Positions 11,080 to 23,278 of a stretch of DNA of 64,000 bases are shown one piece after another. The first letter of the stretch is position 1. Every line of letters starts with the position of its first letter. The notes beneath the pieces were generated by a model, which did not search any database, was not told where the DNA came from, and saw only the letters and a program-made list of their open reading frames with translations. The stretch is from Chrysopilus asiliformis (taxonomy: Eukaryota; Arthropoda; Insecta; Diptera; Rhagionidae): positions 18,710,530-18,774,529 of the forward strand of contig OZ035962.1 of NCBI GenBank assembly GCA_964034945.1, in the 5' to 3' direction. The position numbers and the translations under genes were made by a program.

Positions 11080-11800
11080 TTATTATAGAATATCTGGTGT
11101 GAAAAGCACAAAATCTACGTTTCTGCACAATTTACACTAAAATTCGCAAAAATCTATTTTTTTTTATTTAGCTTGCCTTCGTGTCTGTCTTTCTATCTGT
11201 TTGTCTGTTTTTCTGTTTGTCTTTTTGTCTTTTTATCTGTTAGATTCAAATTTTGCAACCTAATTTTGAGCTTATCCTTTTCCTCAAGTTTTCCGGGAAA
11301 CACTCTCATCTGGAAGTTTTTGGGGTCGCCAAATCCGATTCTGACGTTAAGAAGTCTGTTAGGATAACGGAGTGTCCCGTAAGGATAACGTGAGAAAAAT
11401 TTAAAAAAAGCTTTTATTTAAAAAAAAATGCATTAAAAAGGAAAAAATATTTTTTTTTCGAAGTAAACCACAAAAAACCATATTGCGATTTTTAAAAAGT
11501 CGCCATTTTGGTTACTTCCAGTTAACGGATTTCGACCAAAAGTTGATAGGATCGTCCTATTCCATGACCAAGCATCCCTGTAAAATTTCATGGCTCTAGC
11601 TCTATTAGTTTTTGAGAAATCTTGTACACAGACAAACAGATTGACAAACAGACGGACAGCAAAAGGACATTTTTAGTAATAATGCTGCAATCGACTAAGG
11701 AGCGCTCGGGAAATGTTTTCAGGCAAAATTAAGTGGTCGAAATTGTTCATAAATACAATACTATATTATGTTACGTAAAAACGTTTGAAATCTCGAGACT
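11080..11800 (+). repeat. dispersed repeat D, copy 1, with a nested ggataac-family block
   Basis: The order of segments 'acaaaatctacgtttctgc', 'ttaacggatttcgaccaaaag', 'atggctctagctctattagt' and 'caatacta…tta' is shared with 13512-14700 and 15376-16742. At 11170-11400 a ggataac-family block, with a cctt cgtgtctgtctttc lead-in, interrupts the shared order. There is no coding content. The superfamily is unknown. Confidence 0.7.
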
Positions 11801-12944
11801 TAATTGAAGCAGAAAATTGAAATTTAGCATAGACCAGGCTTTTATCAAAAGAAAAAAGTATAGGAAAAATGAACCCTCCCTCCTTCCCTACTCTTCAATA
11901 CAAATGTCAAAGATTTTTGCAATTTTCTCGAAAACGGCTCGAGAAAAGACGAAAAGGTAAGCCTTATACGGTAAAAATGGCAATTTCTATGAATTTTTGA
12001 ATGAGAAATCCTTTGAAAACTATAAGAATATTATATTACTAAAAAAATTGATATCATAGTCATATACATTGTTTGGAAATGTTTTTCCAGCTGAGAATTA
12101 TCTTTCAGAATCCATTCAAAGGATGCCAAAAACAGATTCCCTTTCAAAATTGTTCTACTGTGAATTATCAGAATTTTAAAAACCCCCCTGCAAAATCTTG
12201 AATGGCAGAAAAATTTCGCGGAAAGCTATTTTCCATAGTTTTTATTTTATCAAAATACAAAAGTATTTTATCTGCCGTGGAAAATGTTTGGAAAGTTGAT
12301 ATTAGAGAGTAAGTCATTTGGCAGTCTGTTAACAAAAACTTAAAAATTTCTTAGTCAAGTTTTTCCTATTTTGATTTCGCCGCGTACAGTGATTCTGTTT
12401 CGGTCAATAAATACAAATTACCAAAAGTTGAGGTAACAATGTTACAAAGATTAGGAAAACGTGATGAAATTACTTTCGGAAAATTTCTGCTTAGGTTTTT
12501 CTTGGTTTTTGATGGTGTTTAAGTAACTGAGCGAAAGGATTTCGTGCATGAAATTTCCTATTTTACTACAATATTGCGTGCTTAAAAATAATATTCAGAG
12601 GCGAAAGAAAATAATTTTCTTCTCTTTTGCTTTGCTTTTCTTTTCTCTTACATTTGCTAAGTTAGCAAGTGTTTGTGCGCTTATAAATGGGAATAAACAA
12701 GTTACAATTATGGATATTTACCACCGTTAATAGTGTTAGAAATCATTGCCTCTAATTTTTTGGTCAGTTTCTTTTAATCTTGATTCATTAGTTGTAACAA
12801 TAATCCAACTGTATAGTGTTTGGGATTATTAACTTCTTTGCAACAATAAAAATATTATACTGAAAGTTTTTTTTTTAATAAATCATATTGTAACGTAATA
12901 GAAACTCATAATGTTGCTTTATTGTATTGACAATTTTTTTTGCT
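11801..12944. other. intron sequence, nothing clear
   Basis: A short piece near 11915 (gcaattttctcgaaaacgg) recalls position 33 and 980-1005, so it is probably an old repeat fragment. The rest shows no partner and no coding signal. Confidence 0.4.
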
Positions 12945-13511
12945 CACGTAAAAAATCTGCAACGGAGAAACTAAATAATAAATAAGTCATTTTAAACAGG
13001 GTAAACTACGTATAGAAGGCCCTGCACGTTATGAAAAACATATAGGAACCGTTCCACCAAAATTGCATGCTTCAGTCCCATTTTTGTGGGAAATATGGGT
13101 CCCATTTTTATGGGAAATATGGGAGATATTCCTATAAAAAAAATTGTGACTGTTCTCAAATTTTTTAGGACACATTCCAACACAAACATGAGTCGTTCCA
13201 ATTTTTTTATAGGACTAAGTCCTCATAATATTGGAGTCACTTCTAAAAACAATGGGAACGATTCCATTCCATAATATAGTATTGTTTCTTCCACAGTATA
13301 GGAATATTTCCAGTAAAAACTAGGCACGTGTGGTACTTTTGTTGGAATATGTCCATTCTTCTCTCAGCCCTATAGACATAGTAATGATTCCACGACAATT
13401 AGGAGTAGTTCCAACATTTATGGAAGCCTTCGCTACAAAATGGAGTTAAGCGCCCTATAATCACTTTCCCATATTTTATAGGAATGTTTCCTATGCGGAT
13501 TTTTTTCCGTG
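12945..13511. mobile_element. possible CACGG-type TIR element
   Basis: The left CACGTAAAAAATCTGCA and the right tgcggatttttttccgtg are imperfect inverse copies. The interior has repeated short units (cccatttttatgggaaatatggg, ggaaca-type). No target duplication is visible, so the limits are tentative. Confidence 0.45.
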
Positions 13512-14700
13512 CGTTTAAGCATAATGGAAAAAATATCTGGTGTGAACATCACATGACTTTTTTATACAAAATCTACGTTTCTACGCAATTTACACTATAA
13601 TCCGACAATAATAAGATATTAGCTTATATAAAAATATGATTTTTTTACAAAATCTGAAATATCCCAATAACGGTAAAAGATGCGCATTTACGGTAAAAGG
13701 CAAAAATGAAGAAAATTTTAATACCTTTAATTCTTCTTTCAACCGTTTTTTCGAAAAAACCGTTAATTTGCAAGCAATTCGCAAAAATCTTTTTTTTTTT
13801 TAATTTTTAATGAAAATATCTCAATAACAGTAAAAACTAACGGATAACAGTGAAAGACAAAATTGTGCCAAATATTATTCTCTCCAATTCATCTTTTATT
13901 GTCTCGATCTTTTGTCATACATGAGACTACTGAAAAATACGAAGTTTTAGAGTAAACAGTAGAAAACGAAATTGATTTCACCATTTTGCTTCTCTCCGAT
14001 TAACGGAATTCCATAAAAAATTGATAGGATCGTCCCATTCCGAGTAATTTTATGGCTCTTGCTTATGCCTGGAGCCCAATGAACGCAACGCGAACGCAGA
14101 AACTGTCACTTACAAGTTTGTTCCATAGAAATCATTTGAAGTGAGCACAGTGAACGCAGTGAACGCAACTACAACGCAAAAGTTTGCAAACTTCTAACTT
14201 TGCCGCAGCAATTCTGCGTTGACAGTTCATAAAGTGAGGTTGGGGAAATGTTGTTCGAGGAAAAATTGATAGCCGTCATGCAAAAAAACAACAAATAACT
14301 AAGATAAAGACCAACAAAGCAAATGATCGCTTCAAAATGATCCATTTTTGTAATTTTACCAACTTTATACCACTTTATATTATGTCACTTGTACTACTTC
14401 ACGAGATGCCATTGGTCTGTGCCGCTGAAATGTTGCGCTGCGTTACAGTTCACAGCGTTGCAGTTGCGTTCGCGTTGCGTTCATTGGGCTCCAGAGGTTA
14501 TGGCTCTAGTACACGGTTAATATTGTTGCACTAACTTTTAATCCCATTTCTGGAATTTGACATTGTTTAATACTTTTTCTATTAAATTTCAATCCTCTCA
14601 AATGATTAACTATATTTTTAATCAGGTAAAATTAGGAAGTCGAAATTTTTCATGGATACAATACTTTATAAACTTCGTATAATAAAGTAATTATTGACAA
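13512..14700 (+). repeat. dispersed repeat D, copy 2, split by a MITE
   Basis: It shares the order of segments with copies 1 and 3: 'atatctggtgtgaacatcacatga', 'caaaatctacgtttct', 'aacggtaaaag', 'atggctct', then 'aggaagtcgaaatttttca' and 'caatactttataa'. A TIR element at 14069-14494 sits inside the 'atggctctagctctattagt' segment and separates its two halves. Confidence 0.72.
14069..14494. mobile_element. TIR element (CTGGAGCCCAATGAACGC ends)
   Basis: The left end CTGGAGCCCAATGAACGCAA is mirrored exactly at the right (ttgcgttcattgggctccag). The match continues for about 10 more bases (cgcgaacgca), giving roughly 30-bp inverted repeats. The subterminal region contains further aacgca/tgcgtt units. 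Flanks look like a weak degenerate duplication (gcttatg/ggttatg). Non-coding; superfamily not recognised. Confidence 0.82.
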
Positions 14701-15375
14701 CCCCAACGCATGTTTAACAAATTCAAAGTTTAAAAAAAAAAATAACCCCAGAATTCCAGTTAATTATTAAAGAGTCTTAAGTTGTTTATATTAAGTAATT
14801 TTATGCTGCGCGAAGTAAAATTTTCTACAAACTTCACCGTTAAAGAAAGTTTTATACAGCATATATAAATCAATACAGAAAGCAAACTTTTGCAATATAA
14901 AAAAGCCTAATTCACTTAAGCTAACATTATCTTATCCAACAAACTTTAATCATGTCGAACTTTTATACGCTTAATTATGACTCTTTCCTGATGTGCTCCA
15001 GGCACGCCATCATCCAAAAAACGCCGAATTACGTATTTCAACAAATACATTATATTATATACATATTTAGTACGAGTATCGGGGATAAATCTCGCACAGT
15101 AAAAAACACCCATTTACGAACTTTACGTATTATAAGTGTAAATATACAGGTAAACCATTATCAAATAAATTGATTTGTCCCAAGAGATTTTCACGGTTTT
15201 ACCTACAAGTATTTATGCCACGGTTTTACCTACAAAGCAGTTTTTTGCAATAGAATTTCAAACAGAAGTTGCTGCCATTTCAATTCGAATAAATGTAGAC
15301 CTCACAAAAAAAAAACGAATATATGTAATTGATATTGGTATATTTAGTCTTACCAGACCTCTAACCACAAATAAA
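14701..15375. other. intron sequence, nothing recognised
   Basis: AT-rich, with no repeat partner noticed except two nearby copies of a cacggttttacctacaa phrase (15192 and 15219). Confidence 0.4.
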
Positions 15376-16742
15376 ATCATAGCAAAAATATCTGATTTGA
15401 ACAGCACATGAGTTTCTTATACAAAATCTACGTTCCTGCGCAATTTACATTCAGGGTATTCACAGTCGTCTTTTAAAATGCGGGTAAATTTACCGCTCGG
15501 TAATTCAGTCAAATTTAACAGATTTTTACCGAGACGGTAATTTGGTTCATGTAAAAATGAATTACCGGATTCGGTAATTGTATACATGCCTCGAGTCGTG
15601 TTTTTCAGTCTCGGTATTCGGTATCAAGAATCAACCGCGGGTGGCGCTAGTAATGTTTTTAGTTGTCAAATTTTTTCGCTGGTTATCTCATCGGACTGCA
15701 ATTTTTTTCAATTTTGATAGCCGTTGCCACAATATAAATTCAAAAGGATACATCAAACATGGATTTAAAGGTATGTGACATATTTTACAATTAAATTCGC
15801 AGTTCATGATTTGGTCACGTATCCAATAAAAGCGCTGTTCTCAAATCTGTGCTGTGGGATGTTCACAGCAGAATATTTTCAGTCTTTTAATATTACCGAA
15901 AATACCAAATACCGAAAATTAAAAGAGGATTGTGAATACCCTCATTATAACCCGAGAAGTAAATATTAGATTTTATAATAATATGAATTTTTTGACAAAA
16001 TCTGAAAAATCTCGATAACGGTAAAATGTATAGATTTATAGTAAAAAGCAAAAATGTGGAGAATATCTTTAATTCTTTTTTTTTCTTTGAAAAATCGTTG
16101 GTTTTCGCAAAAATCTATTTTTTTTGGTTTTTAAGAAGAATTTCGCCATAACGGCAAATGATAGCGGATAACATCGAAAGACAAAATTATGGCAAATATT
16201 ATTTTCTTCAATTCATCCCATACAATGAATCACCGAAAACTCGTTAGTTTTTGAGATAATCGGGAAAAACTATTTTTTTTTAAACCGTATATCTCGATAC
16301 CCGTTTGAGATATCGAGTTCCACTAAAAAGCAAGGACAGGTTTGAGCTATCGAGTTCCACTAAAAGGTAAGAAATTTCATTGTCTTCGACTTGTGTCATA
16401 TATAATACTACAGAAAAATCCGTAGTTACGGAGTAAACTGCACTGCAAAAAACCAAATTGCGTTTTTTAAAAAGGCGCCATTTTGATAACTCACGGTTAA
16501 CGGATTTAGACCAAAAGTTTCTTATCCAGGACCAAAGACGCCTATAAAATTTCATGGCTCTAGCTCTATTAGTTTTTGAGAAATCTTGTCCACAGACTGA
16601 CAGATAGAAAGAAAGAGATTTTTGTTCTATGACTAAAATCGACTCCAATCCAGCACTCCGGTAATCCTTTTTAGGCAAAATTAGGATGTCGAAATTTTTC
16701 ACAAATACAATACTTTATTATACTTCGTATAAGAAAGTAAAA
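15376..16742 (+). repeat. dispersed repeat D, copy 3, split by a MITE
   Basis: Same segment order as copy 2, beginning 'aaatatctgatttgaacagcacatgag' and ending 'acaatactttattatacttcg'. The element at 15454-15941 interrupts it between 'cgcaatttacatt' and 'ataacccgag'. Segments of A-runs and acagactgacagatag are also shared with copy 1. Confidence 0.72.
15454..15941. mobile_element. TIR element (GGGTATTCACA ends)
   Basis: The left GGGTATTCACAGTCGTCTTT and the right aaagaggattgtgaataccc are inverse copies with two mismatches. Both sides are flanked by TCA, which is compatible with a 3-bp duplication. The inside repeats a ggtaatt/ taccg motif (the interior reads like many short inverted units). 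Non-coding. Confidence 0.75.
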
Positions 16743-17309
16743 AGAGGGAAATCAAAGTTAAGGGAAATTAAAAGCTTTTCCGTGTGATACAATTTCGATA
16801 AAGTTCACAAGGTATATGTGTAATACTTACAAAAAAAAAAAAAAAAGAAAAAATAATTGAATCGAAATGGAAAAAACTTGCTTCTTATTCGTTAAAATTG
16901 ATTTTGATGAAAATTGAAAGTTGAAAGTGAATGTCCATATGTGTTTGTCGATTTGTGAATAATTGCATTGTCTGCTTGGGTATATATATAATTTTTCATT
17001 TAAATTTCACAATGCCAAAACGCAATTTTCAACTCTCAACATTACATGCTAAATAAAATATTCTTTTTTGTGACTTAAAAGAGAGACATACAACATCAAA
17101 ACGCTATCTTTAATTCAGTTTGTTTTATTCATAATTGAGATTTTTACAAACGAATTTTTGCGGGTTACACGAAACTTTTAAAACGGAAAAAACCTACTAT
17201 ATGTTGAGAACTATTGAGATTCTGTTCGAGAGAAGTTTTGCTAATTAACAGTATAACAAACCCAAACCAAAACTCAAACGCAAACCCTGAAATATCTCGA
17301 TTTAAAAAC
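16743..17309. other. intron sequence, nothing recognised
   Basis: AT-rich with A-runs at about 16833. No coding signal and no repeat partner noticed. Confidence 0.4.
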
Positions 17310-17640
17310 AAGGTGACTTTCAAAATAAACGGCTTATATGTAGATCTCTTAATCGAATCATTAAAAAAATACAGCTAATGATTGGTAATTTTTTGTCGAC
17401 CGGTTTTCTTGTTATGTACCTCCAAGATAAGTTTTTCCAACAAGACGCCGCTACGTGCCAAGTTCCCGGGCGCTTTATTTCATGAAACAGTGACGTTAAA
17501 TGGCCGCCAAAATCGTGTGAATAGACACATTTAATTTTTTTTCTGTAGGGTTGTTTAATCAAAAATTAGACCTCTTGAATGCGCGTCACCCAGCGAGGCC
17601 AATTGAACGATAATTAATGACATTGATTGTGTTTTTACTG
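17310..17640 (+). pseudogene. mariner-like transposase remnant, C-terminal part
   Basis: Read on the plus strand with frame changes, the stretch gives FQQDAATCQV, then VKWPPKSCE, then THLIFFL, then MRVTQRGQLND. These line up with the mariner-type pattern FQQDgAtCH…WPPrSCDLTpLDfFLWG…gGHlND. They mark the second and third catalytic Asp regions and the C-terminal tail. Stops and shifts break it repeatedly, and no N-terminal half is seen. It is a different lineage from the copies at 33301 and 35838. Confidence rests on motif order only. Confidence 0.6.
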
Positions 17641-17685
17641 ACAATAAAAATATCATAGAAATTCAACTCCATTGGTTTTAAAAAT

Positions 17686-18268
17686 AAAAACATAACAAAA
17701 GCTATAATTGCCAATCTGGCAATTACTGAAAACCCGTATGGTGATATTCGTATCAAAATTCGAACAGTTGTACCAAAATTCCACTTTGAAGTCAAACTTT
17801 CCAATAAGATATTTTTAAAACTTGTTCCAATTGGATTTTGATGTATGGAACTTTAATGTAGAATCATGTCCTAAACAACTTTTGTTCTTGGACTTTTTTG
17901 ATAAGATGCACCGTTTTTGAGATATTCGCAAAAAACGTTTTCGTTCGTATGGGGGGTACCCCCCCTAATGGTCCATTTTTTCCCATGAACGAACTTAGCC
18001 TCGCATTTTACGAAAAACGGACCTGTGCCAAATTTCAAGTCTGAAGCTCAATCCGTGCGCCCGCAATCCGTGCCACAGACGGACGGACAGACAGACGGAC
18101 AGACAGACGGACAGACAGACGGACAGACGGACGGACATGCTAAATTCAACTTTTTTCATCATTCTAAACACACTGGTGTAATTCATTTTTGTGTGCGATG
18201 ACGGGATCTTGGCGTTACAAACGGTAAGGCAAAGTTAATATACCCTTTGGTTTCACCATACGGGTATA
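17686..18268 (-). mobile_element. TCTG-core non-autonomous element, copy B
   Basis: Inverse copy of 6690-7260. It starts (on the minus strand) TATACCCGTATGGTGAAACC and ends gcttttgttatgttttt. The gacagacggacagacgg tract at 18075-18135 is the core. The conserved blocks flanking the core (gattgagct…, tttcaagtct, 'taggggggg taccccccat', 'gatacgaatatcaccata') are all present. Confidence 0.82.
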
Positions 18269-19325
18269 AAAAACCCCTATTTCTGTAATAATTAGTTAAA
18301 GTAGGTTAATTCGATATTCAGGCGAAGCCAAAGTAATCTGTATGTAAATGCAAGTACATATCACTTTGGCTTCGCCTTAAAATCAACTTAAGATGTTTTG
18401 GCTTTTTGCCACAGAGTATAAACAAAGGTGTTTAAATTCAAAAAAAATTTAGTTCAACAAAAGAATTTTGCATAATATCACAAAATTGATAATATTGTAC
18501 AATTTTAAGATAGCGTTCGCGTTACTTCTCTCTTTTAAGATTCAATGTATGTAATATGAAAATATAAATTCTCAGTTAAATATGTAGATATTTTAACAAT
18601 CATTGTTACAACAAACTAAAATAACTCAATACTGATGGTTAACATATTCCCGAAATTATTTAAACAAAAATAAACTCACGATTATTTATATCGTATTAGA
18701 ATCTTAAGAAAATCAACACTAATGAAAATTAACAATTAACCTTTAATAAAATTATTAACTCTGTTAAATGCTGTGTTGGTGTATTTTAACTTTCTTCATG
18801 CACATCTATCAAATTTAACGTTTTCTGATATATTTTAACTTTATCTAGCGATGAACTAGCAATAATTAACTGAACAATGCAAATATATATATATTTTTTC
18901 GAAATTATCATTCAAATGAAACCATCATTTTACTTATATTTATATGAATACTGAATATATTATATTGATATCGATCACGTCAAAAACTCTTTGTAACTTT
19001 TTTTAAAAAAAAGAAAACCTTAAACAACGATTATGATGATTGATCTTACCACAGGTGATAATTTGCTTTAAGGTGGTTTGTGATATTTGCTTACTATTAA
19101 TTTAACTAGTGCTTCGAATTATTTAGAAGTCCAGTTATGTGGGAGATCTAGACTCTGAGGTTGGGATATGCATATCAGTGCTTCTTAATAGTAAGGGGAG
19201 AAAATTTCATAAAATCAAAATAATTTTTTTAATCAAAGGAAAAACGTAAAAAAATGATCGGGAGAAAAATATTTGAAAAACAAAGTTTGATTAATATCTT
19301 GAATTTGAATTTCAAAAAAACTTAC
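18269..19325. other. intron sequence, nothing recognised
   Basis: AT-rich. A short inverted pair agattacttt…ggcttcgcc/ggcgaagcc-type lies near 18323-18376. No coding signal. Confidence 0.4.
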
Positions 19326-20038
19326 GTCTAGATGAGGTACGTTTTTCACCAGCAGATGAAAGACTCATGGCTCGCCCCAATTCACCGCGGACCGCCTTTA
19401 GTGATTTCAGGATTTCATCTGGATCGCGACGAGCAACCGAGGAACGTCTTCGATCCCGCAAATAGGCCTGAGGCGGCGGAGTTGCCTCGCCCTCTTTATT
19501 CTCCTCCCTATCCTGAAATGAGGAACGCCGCGATCCGGGAAGCGATCTGGAGAAATCTTTTCCCAGTTGATACACTTCGACTTCCAGCGTTTCAGATTGC
19601 GAGGAGCCACGGCGAGAACCAGCTATATAGGCATGATCGGGATGTAGAAGGGACGTCCCGTCTCCAATGGAGTCCACATCATCTGATATCGAACGTTGCA
19701 TACTATAGTCGTTCCGGCGAAGTAATCGCTGAACATCGCCTCCGATTGAACCTCGAGGAGATACATTTGGTGATTTTGATATACTGCACGCCCGCAGTCC
19801 CTTGGGATCTTCCAGTCGACACCACAAGGCCCGATCCTCCAAGAAGGCTTTTTGTAAGTCCACATTGCATTCACCAAGAAATACAGACTCCGTATGTGGA
19901 ACCAAATCCCAGAGTTGTATTTCAATAAATCGATCCATTAGGTTATCAGCACTTATGTGGCTAAAAGTTAAAGTCGCATTCCATATTGGATTTTGTGTTG
20001 GTGCACTAACTTCGGTTTGAGCCACATGACCATCGCCA
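19326..20038 (-). CDS. Rim: Rim exon: second half of C2A plus Ser/Arg-rich linker
   Basis: This 713-nt exon has an acceptor tttccag at 20039 and a donor AGAC|GTAAGT at 19325. One base completes the Thr codon from the previous exon, and one base carries over to 7791. It starts TGDGHVAQTEVSAPTQNPIW and continues NATLTFSHISADNLMDRFIE, IQLWDLVPHTESVFLGE and ALWCRLEDP. Together these are the last strands of a C2 domain. After that comes a 140-residue linker rich in basic-Ser motifs (SRRGSS, SRRSS, RRRSS), a likely target for basophilic kinases, and a short predicted helix DEILKSLKAVRGELGR. The exon is strongly coding, with third positions richer in G and C than the introns. The long plus-strand frame at 19332-19928 is only its antisense shadow. 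Confidence 0.94.
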
Positions 20039-20279
20039 CTGGAAATTCATAAAAATTTATTGTGAGGTATGGATAATTTTATAAATACTGTTTAACAAAA
20101 TCTAAATAGTGTTTTTCGTGCCTGATAGACAAATGCGGACACCAGATTTGAAATCAACTTGTCAATTTTGACTTTCCTCTGCTATAGAAGGAAGTATTGT
20201 ATTCATTACGGAGACCGACTCGAGAACGGGGTCAGATAGAAACTTTCTGATCAGTACGAAATTATGAGGATATCCGTGT

Positions 20280-21742
20280 ATCTGTCTGTCTGTCTGTCGG
20301 TATGTCTGTCGGTCTGTCTGTCGGTCTGTCTGTCGGTATGTCTGTTGGTCTGTCTGTCTGTCGGTCTGTCTGTCGGTCTGTCGGTCTGTCGGTCTGTCGG
20401 TCTGTCGGTCTGTCTGTCTGTCTGTCTGTCGGTCTGTCTGTCGGTTTGTCTGTCGGTCTGTCTGTCGGTCTGTCTGTCGGTCTGTCTGTCGGTCTGTCTG
20501 TCTGTCTGTCTGTCGGTCTGTCTGTCTGTCTGTCGGTCTGTCTGTCGATCTGTCTGTCGGTCTGTCTGTCGGTTTGTCTGTCGGTCTGTCTGTCGGTCTG
20601 TCTGTCGGTCTGTCTGTCGGTATGTCTGTTGGTCTGTCTGTCTGTCGGTCTGTCTGTCGGTCTGTCGGTCTGTCGGTCTGTCTGTCTGTCGGTCTGTCGG
20701 TCTGTCGGTCTGTCTGTCGATCTGTCTGTCAGTCTGTCTGTCGGTCTGTCTGTCGATCTGTCTGTCGGTCTGTCTGTCGGTTTGTCTGTCGGTCTGTCTG
20801 TCGGTCTGTCTGTCGGTCTGTCTGTCGGTCTGTCTGTCTGTCTGTCTGTCGGTCTGTCTGTCTGTCTGTCGGTCTGTCTGTCGATCTGTCTGTCGGTCTG
20901 TCTGTCGGTTTGTCTGTCGGTCTGTCTGTCGGTCTGTCTGTCGGTCTGTCTGTCGGTCTGTCTGTCTGTCTGTCTGTCTGTCGGTCTGTCTGTCTGTCTG
21001 TCGGTCTGTCTGTCGATCTGTCTGTCTGTCTGTCCGTCTGTTTGTCCGTCTGTCTGTCCGTCTGTCTGTCCGTCTGTCTGTCCGTCTGTCTGTCCGTCTG
21101 TCTGTCCGTCCGTCTGTCTGTCCGTCTGTCTGTCGGTCTGTCGGTATGTCTTTCGATCTGTCTGTCGGTCTGTCTGTCTGTTGGTCTGTCTGTCGGTCTG
21201 TCTTTCGGTTTGTCTTTCGGTCTGTCTGTTGGTCTGGTTGTCTGTCGGTCTGTCAGTCTGTCGGTCTGTCGGTCTGTCGGTCTGTCGGTCTGTCGGTCTG
21301 TCGGTCTGTCGGTCTGTCGGTCTGTCGGTCTGTCGGTCTGTCTGTCGGTCTGTCTGTCGGTCTGTCTGTCGGTCTGTCTGTCGGTCTGTCGGTTTGTCTG
21401 TTGGTCTATCTGTCAGTCAGTCAGTCGGTCTTTAGATCTGTCTGTCGGTCTTTAGATCTGTCTGTCGGTCTGTCTGTCGGTCGGTATGTCTGTTGGTCTG
21501 TCTGTCGATCAGTCAGTCGGTCTTTAGGTCTATCTGTAGGTCTGTCTATCGGTCTGTCTGTCTGTCTGTCTGTCGGTCTGTCTGTCGGTTTGTCTGTCTG
21601 TCGGTCTGTCGGTCTGTCGGTCTGTCGGTCTGTCGGTCTGTCGGTCTGTCGGTCTGTCGGTCTGTCGGTCTGTCGGTCTGTCGGTTTGTCGGTTTGTCGG
21701 TCTGTCGGTCTGTCTGTCTGTCTGTCGGTCTGTCTGTCTGTC
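20280..21742. repeat. TCTG/TCGG tetranucleotide satellite, 1.46 kb
   Basis: An uninterrupted run of gtctgtct with regularly placed gtcggtct variants, plus local gtccgtct patches at 21030-21130 and a few tcga, tcag and ttgg units. Blocks of phrases repeat at larger scale (for example the gtcggtttgtctgtcggtctg type at about 20440, 20570, 20775 and 20905), so the array has grown by segmental duplication as well as slippage. The long CLSVCLSV frames are artefacts of the 4-bp repeat. It lies in the 2.2-kb intron between the two C2A exons. Confidence 0.96.
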
Positions 21743-22286
21743 CGGAAAATTATGGAATGGGAAAATTATCTGGTTTCATCAATACCGTTATTGTGTTTTA
21801 CCAAAAAAATGTGAAAGCAGTTCACAGACCAAGAATTCCGAAAAAGTCTTGGAAAACGCGAATTTACCACCTTTCCCTAACATTTAGGTTGTAATGGCTA
21901 GGAGAGGAGAAAAGTTTCATGATTTTTAAATTAAATAAAACTTTGTAAAACTATATTCTACAAAATTTTGCCTATGTTTTCCTGCTTTTTATTAAAAATC
22001 GCCTTGGAAGTCCTAGTCACGTAGGTATACATGATTCCCGCAGTGTAAGTGTTAAAATGTTAGACAATTCTTTGTGTATACAATAAATTATTTGAAAATT
22101 CGTTGTTAAGGAAACCAGTTTGTTTAAGAACTCAAATAAATAAACAGTTTAGCTCAGAAAAATATAAAAACAAGAAAATTGATTGGTAGAGAAAGTTGTT
22201 GATAATTTTTGTATACCTAAATAATAAAAATTAATTAGTAAAAACATCACGGAATCAAAAATAATTTTCTTTAATGTGAAACTTAC
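21743..22286. other. intron sequence, nothing recognised
   Basis: Ordinary AT-rich intron between the tetranucleotide array and the donor at 22286. Confidence 0.5.
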
Positions 22287-22468
22287 GTTCTAGGTAAGAT
22301 TCGCACTTTTGCGTAGGCTTCTGGCAATGATCCGTGTCCATGGGAATCGTCCCGTGGTGCCAGGTCATCTGCTGCCATCAATGAAACGACGAGCTCGCTA
22401 CGCTCCCCATGGTACCATACTTGCAGCTGTACACGTCCCGACACTTGTTTCTCACGAGCAATTTGTTC
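22287..22468 (-). CDS. Rim: Rim exon: start of C2A
   Basis: The donor AGAAC|GTAAGT at 22286 is clear. The acceptor is less certain; I chose gcacag at 22469, giving 182 nt. Translation is EQIAREKQVSGRVQLQVWYH, GERSELVVSLMAADDLAPRD and DSHGHGSLPEAYAKVRILPR. The pattern 'SG.v.l…y….L.V.l..A..L……lPe.YvKv..LP' is the first half of a C2 domain of the RIM/synaptotagmin type. Acidic residues (ADDLAPRDD) lie in the first top loop. It joins in phase to 20038. An open frame runs on upstream to 22564, so a longer exon cannot be excluded. The preceding exon ends in a different phase, so an unlocated exon is probable. Confidence 0.88.
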
Positions 22469-23278
22469 CTGTGCCATTCGAAAAGTTTCCCATTGTCCAA
22501 AAATAAATGCAAACGCCCCAAAATGCCAATCATCCCCGGAACAATTTGGAATGGCAAAAAACACACAAAAGAAGAAACAAAAAATAATTAGATTTTTGCC
22601 CTGAATGAGATTTAATTATAGGTTGATAAAATTCGAAGTAATAAAACGACTACAGAAATTAATTTTTTTTTCTATTAAATACTGATTTCGTAATTCAATT
22701 TAAAATTAAATATTTCGGGGGTAGGTTTTTGCTACTCTTTACGAGCACATTACCAACCGCTTATTTTGGTAATTATATATGTATTGTATATATCTCCTTT
22801 TTTTAGGTAAAGTGTTATTGATTTATGTGGGGGTGGTTAATTGGCTGTGTTGTGTACATGTTATTAGTATTATCTGGTTTCGGTATGGCAAAATTAAAAA
22901 TGAAATGAAACAAAAACGATTGTGGAAAATTTTATGGGTTTATTACAAACGCAACAGCATGCTGCTCTTATCTCACGGTGTGTCATAACAGAGATAATTA
23001 AAAAAGTTAATTATCCGCAGCACATGCGAAATTTTAAAAAGTAAAACTTTAAAGCCAAAGAATTTAATGCAAAACTTTTGAAAATTTTATGGATTTTTTT
23101 TTTTGATAACCGGAAGCTTTATATTTTGCATGTATTTTATGTTTATATGCGCTTGGTAATGAGTTATTTTGTACCAGCAAAGCACAAGTTTCATTTGATT
23201 TGATTTTAATTAGTTACACTCTTGCTATGAAAAAAAACTCCAAAAATACCAATTTATAGTTCTAATCTACAGTCAAAA
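22469..23278. other. intron sequence, nothing recognised
   Basis: Start of the 32-kb interval between C2A and PDZ exons. The open frame continuing from the C2A exon to 22564 has no recognisable domain. Confidence 0.4.

Noticed and set aside
19332..19928. 198-residue plus-strand frame
   Set aside because: Exactly antisense to the C2A/linker exon of Rim, whose coding is supported by domain, splice sites and phase.
20264..21814. Open frames of 516, 377 and 293 residues ([16 protein letters not shown])
   Set aside because: They only translate the 4-bp TCTG/TCGG repeat in three frames; no start context, splice site or domain.
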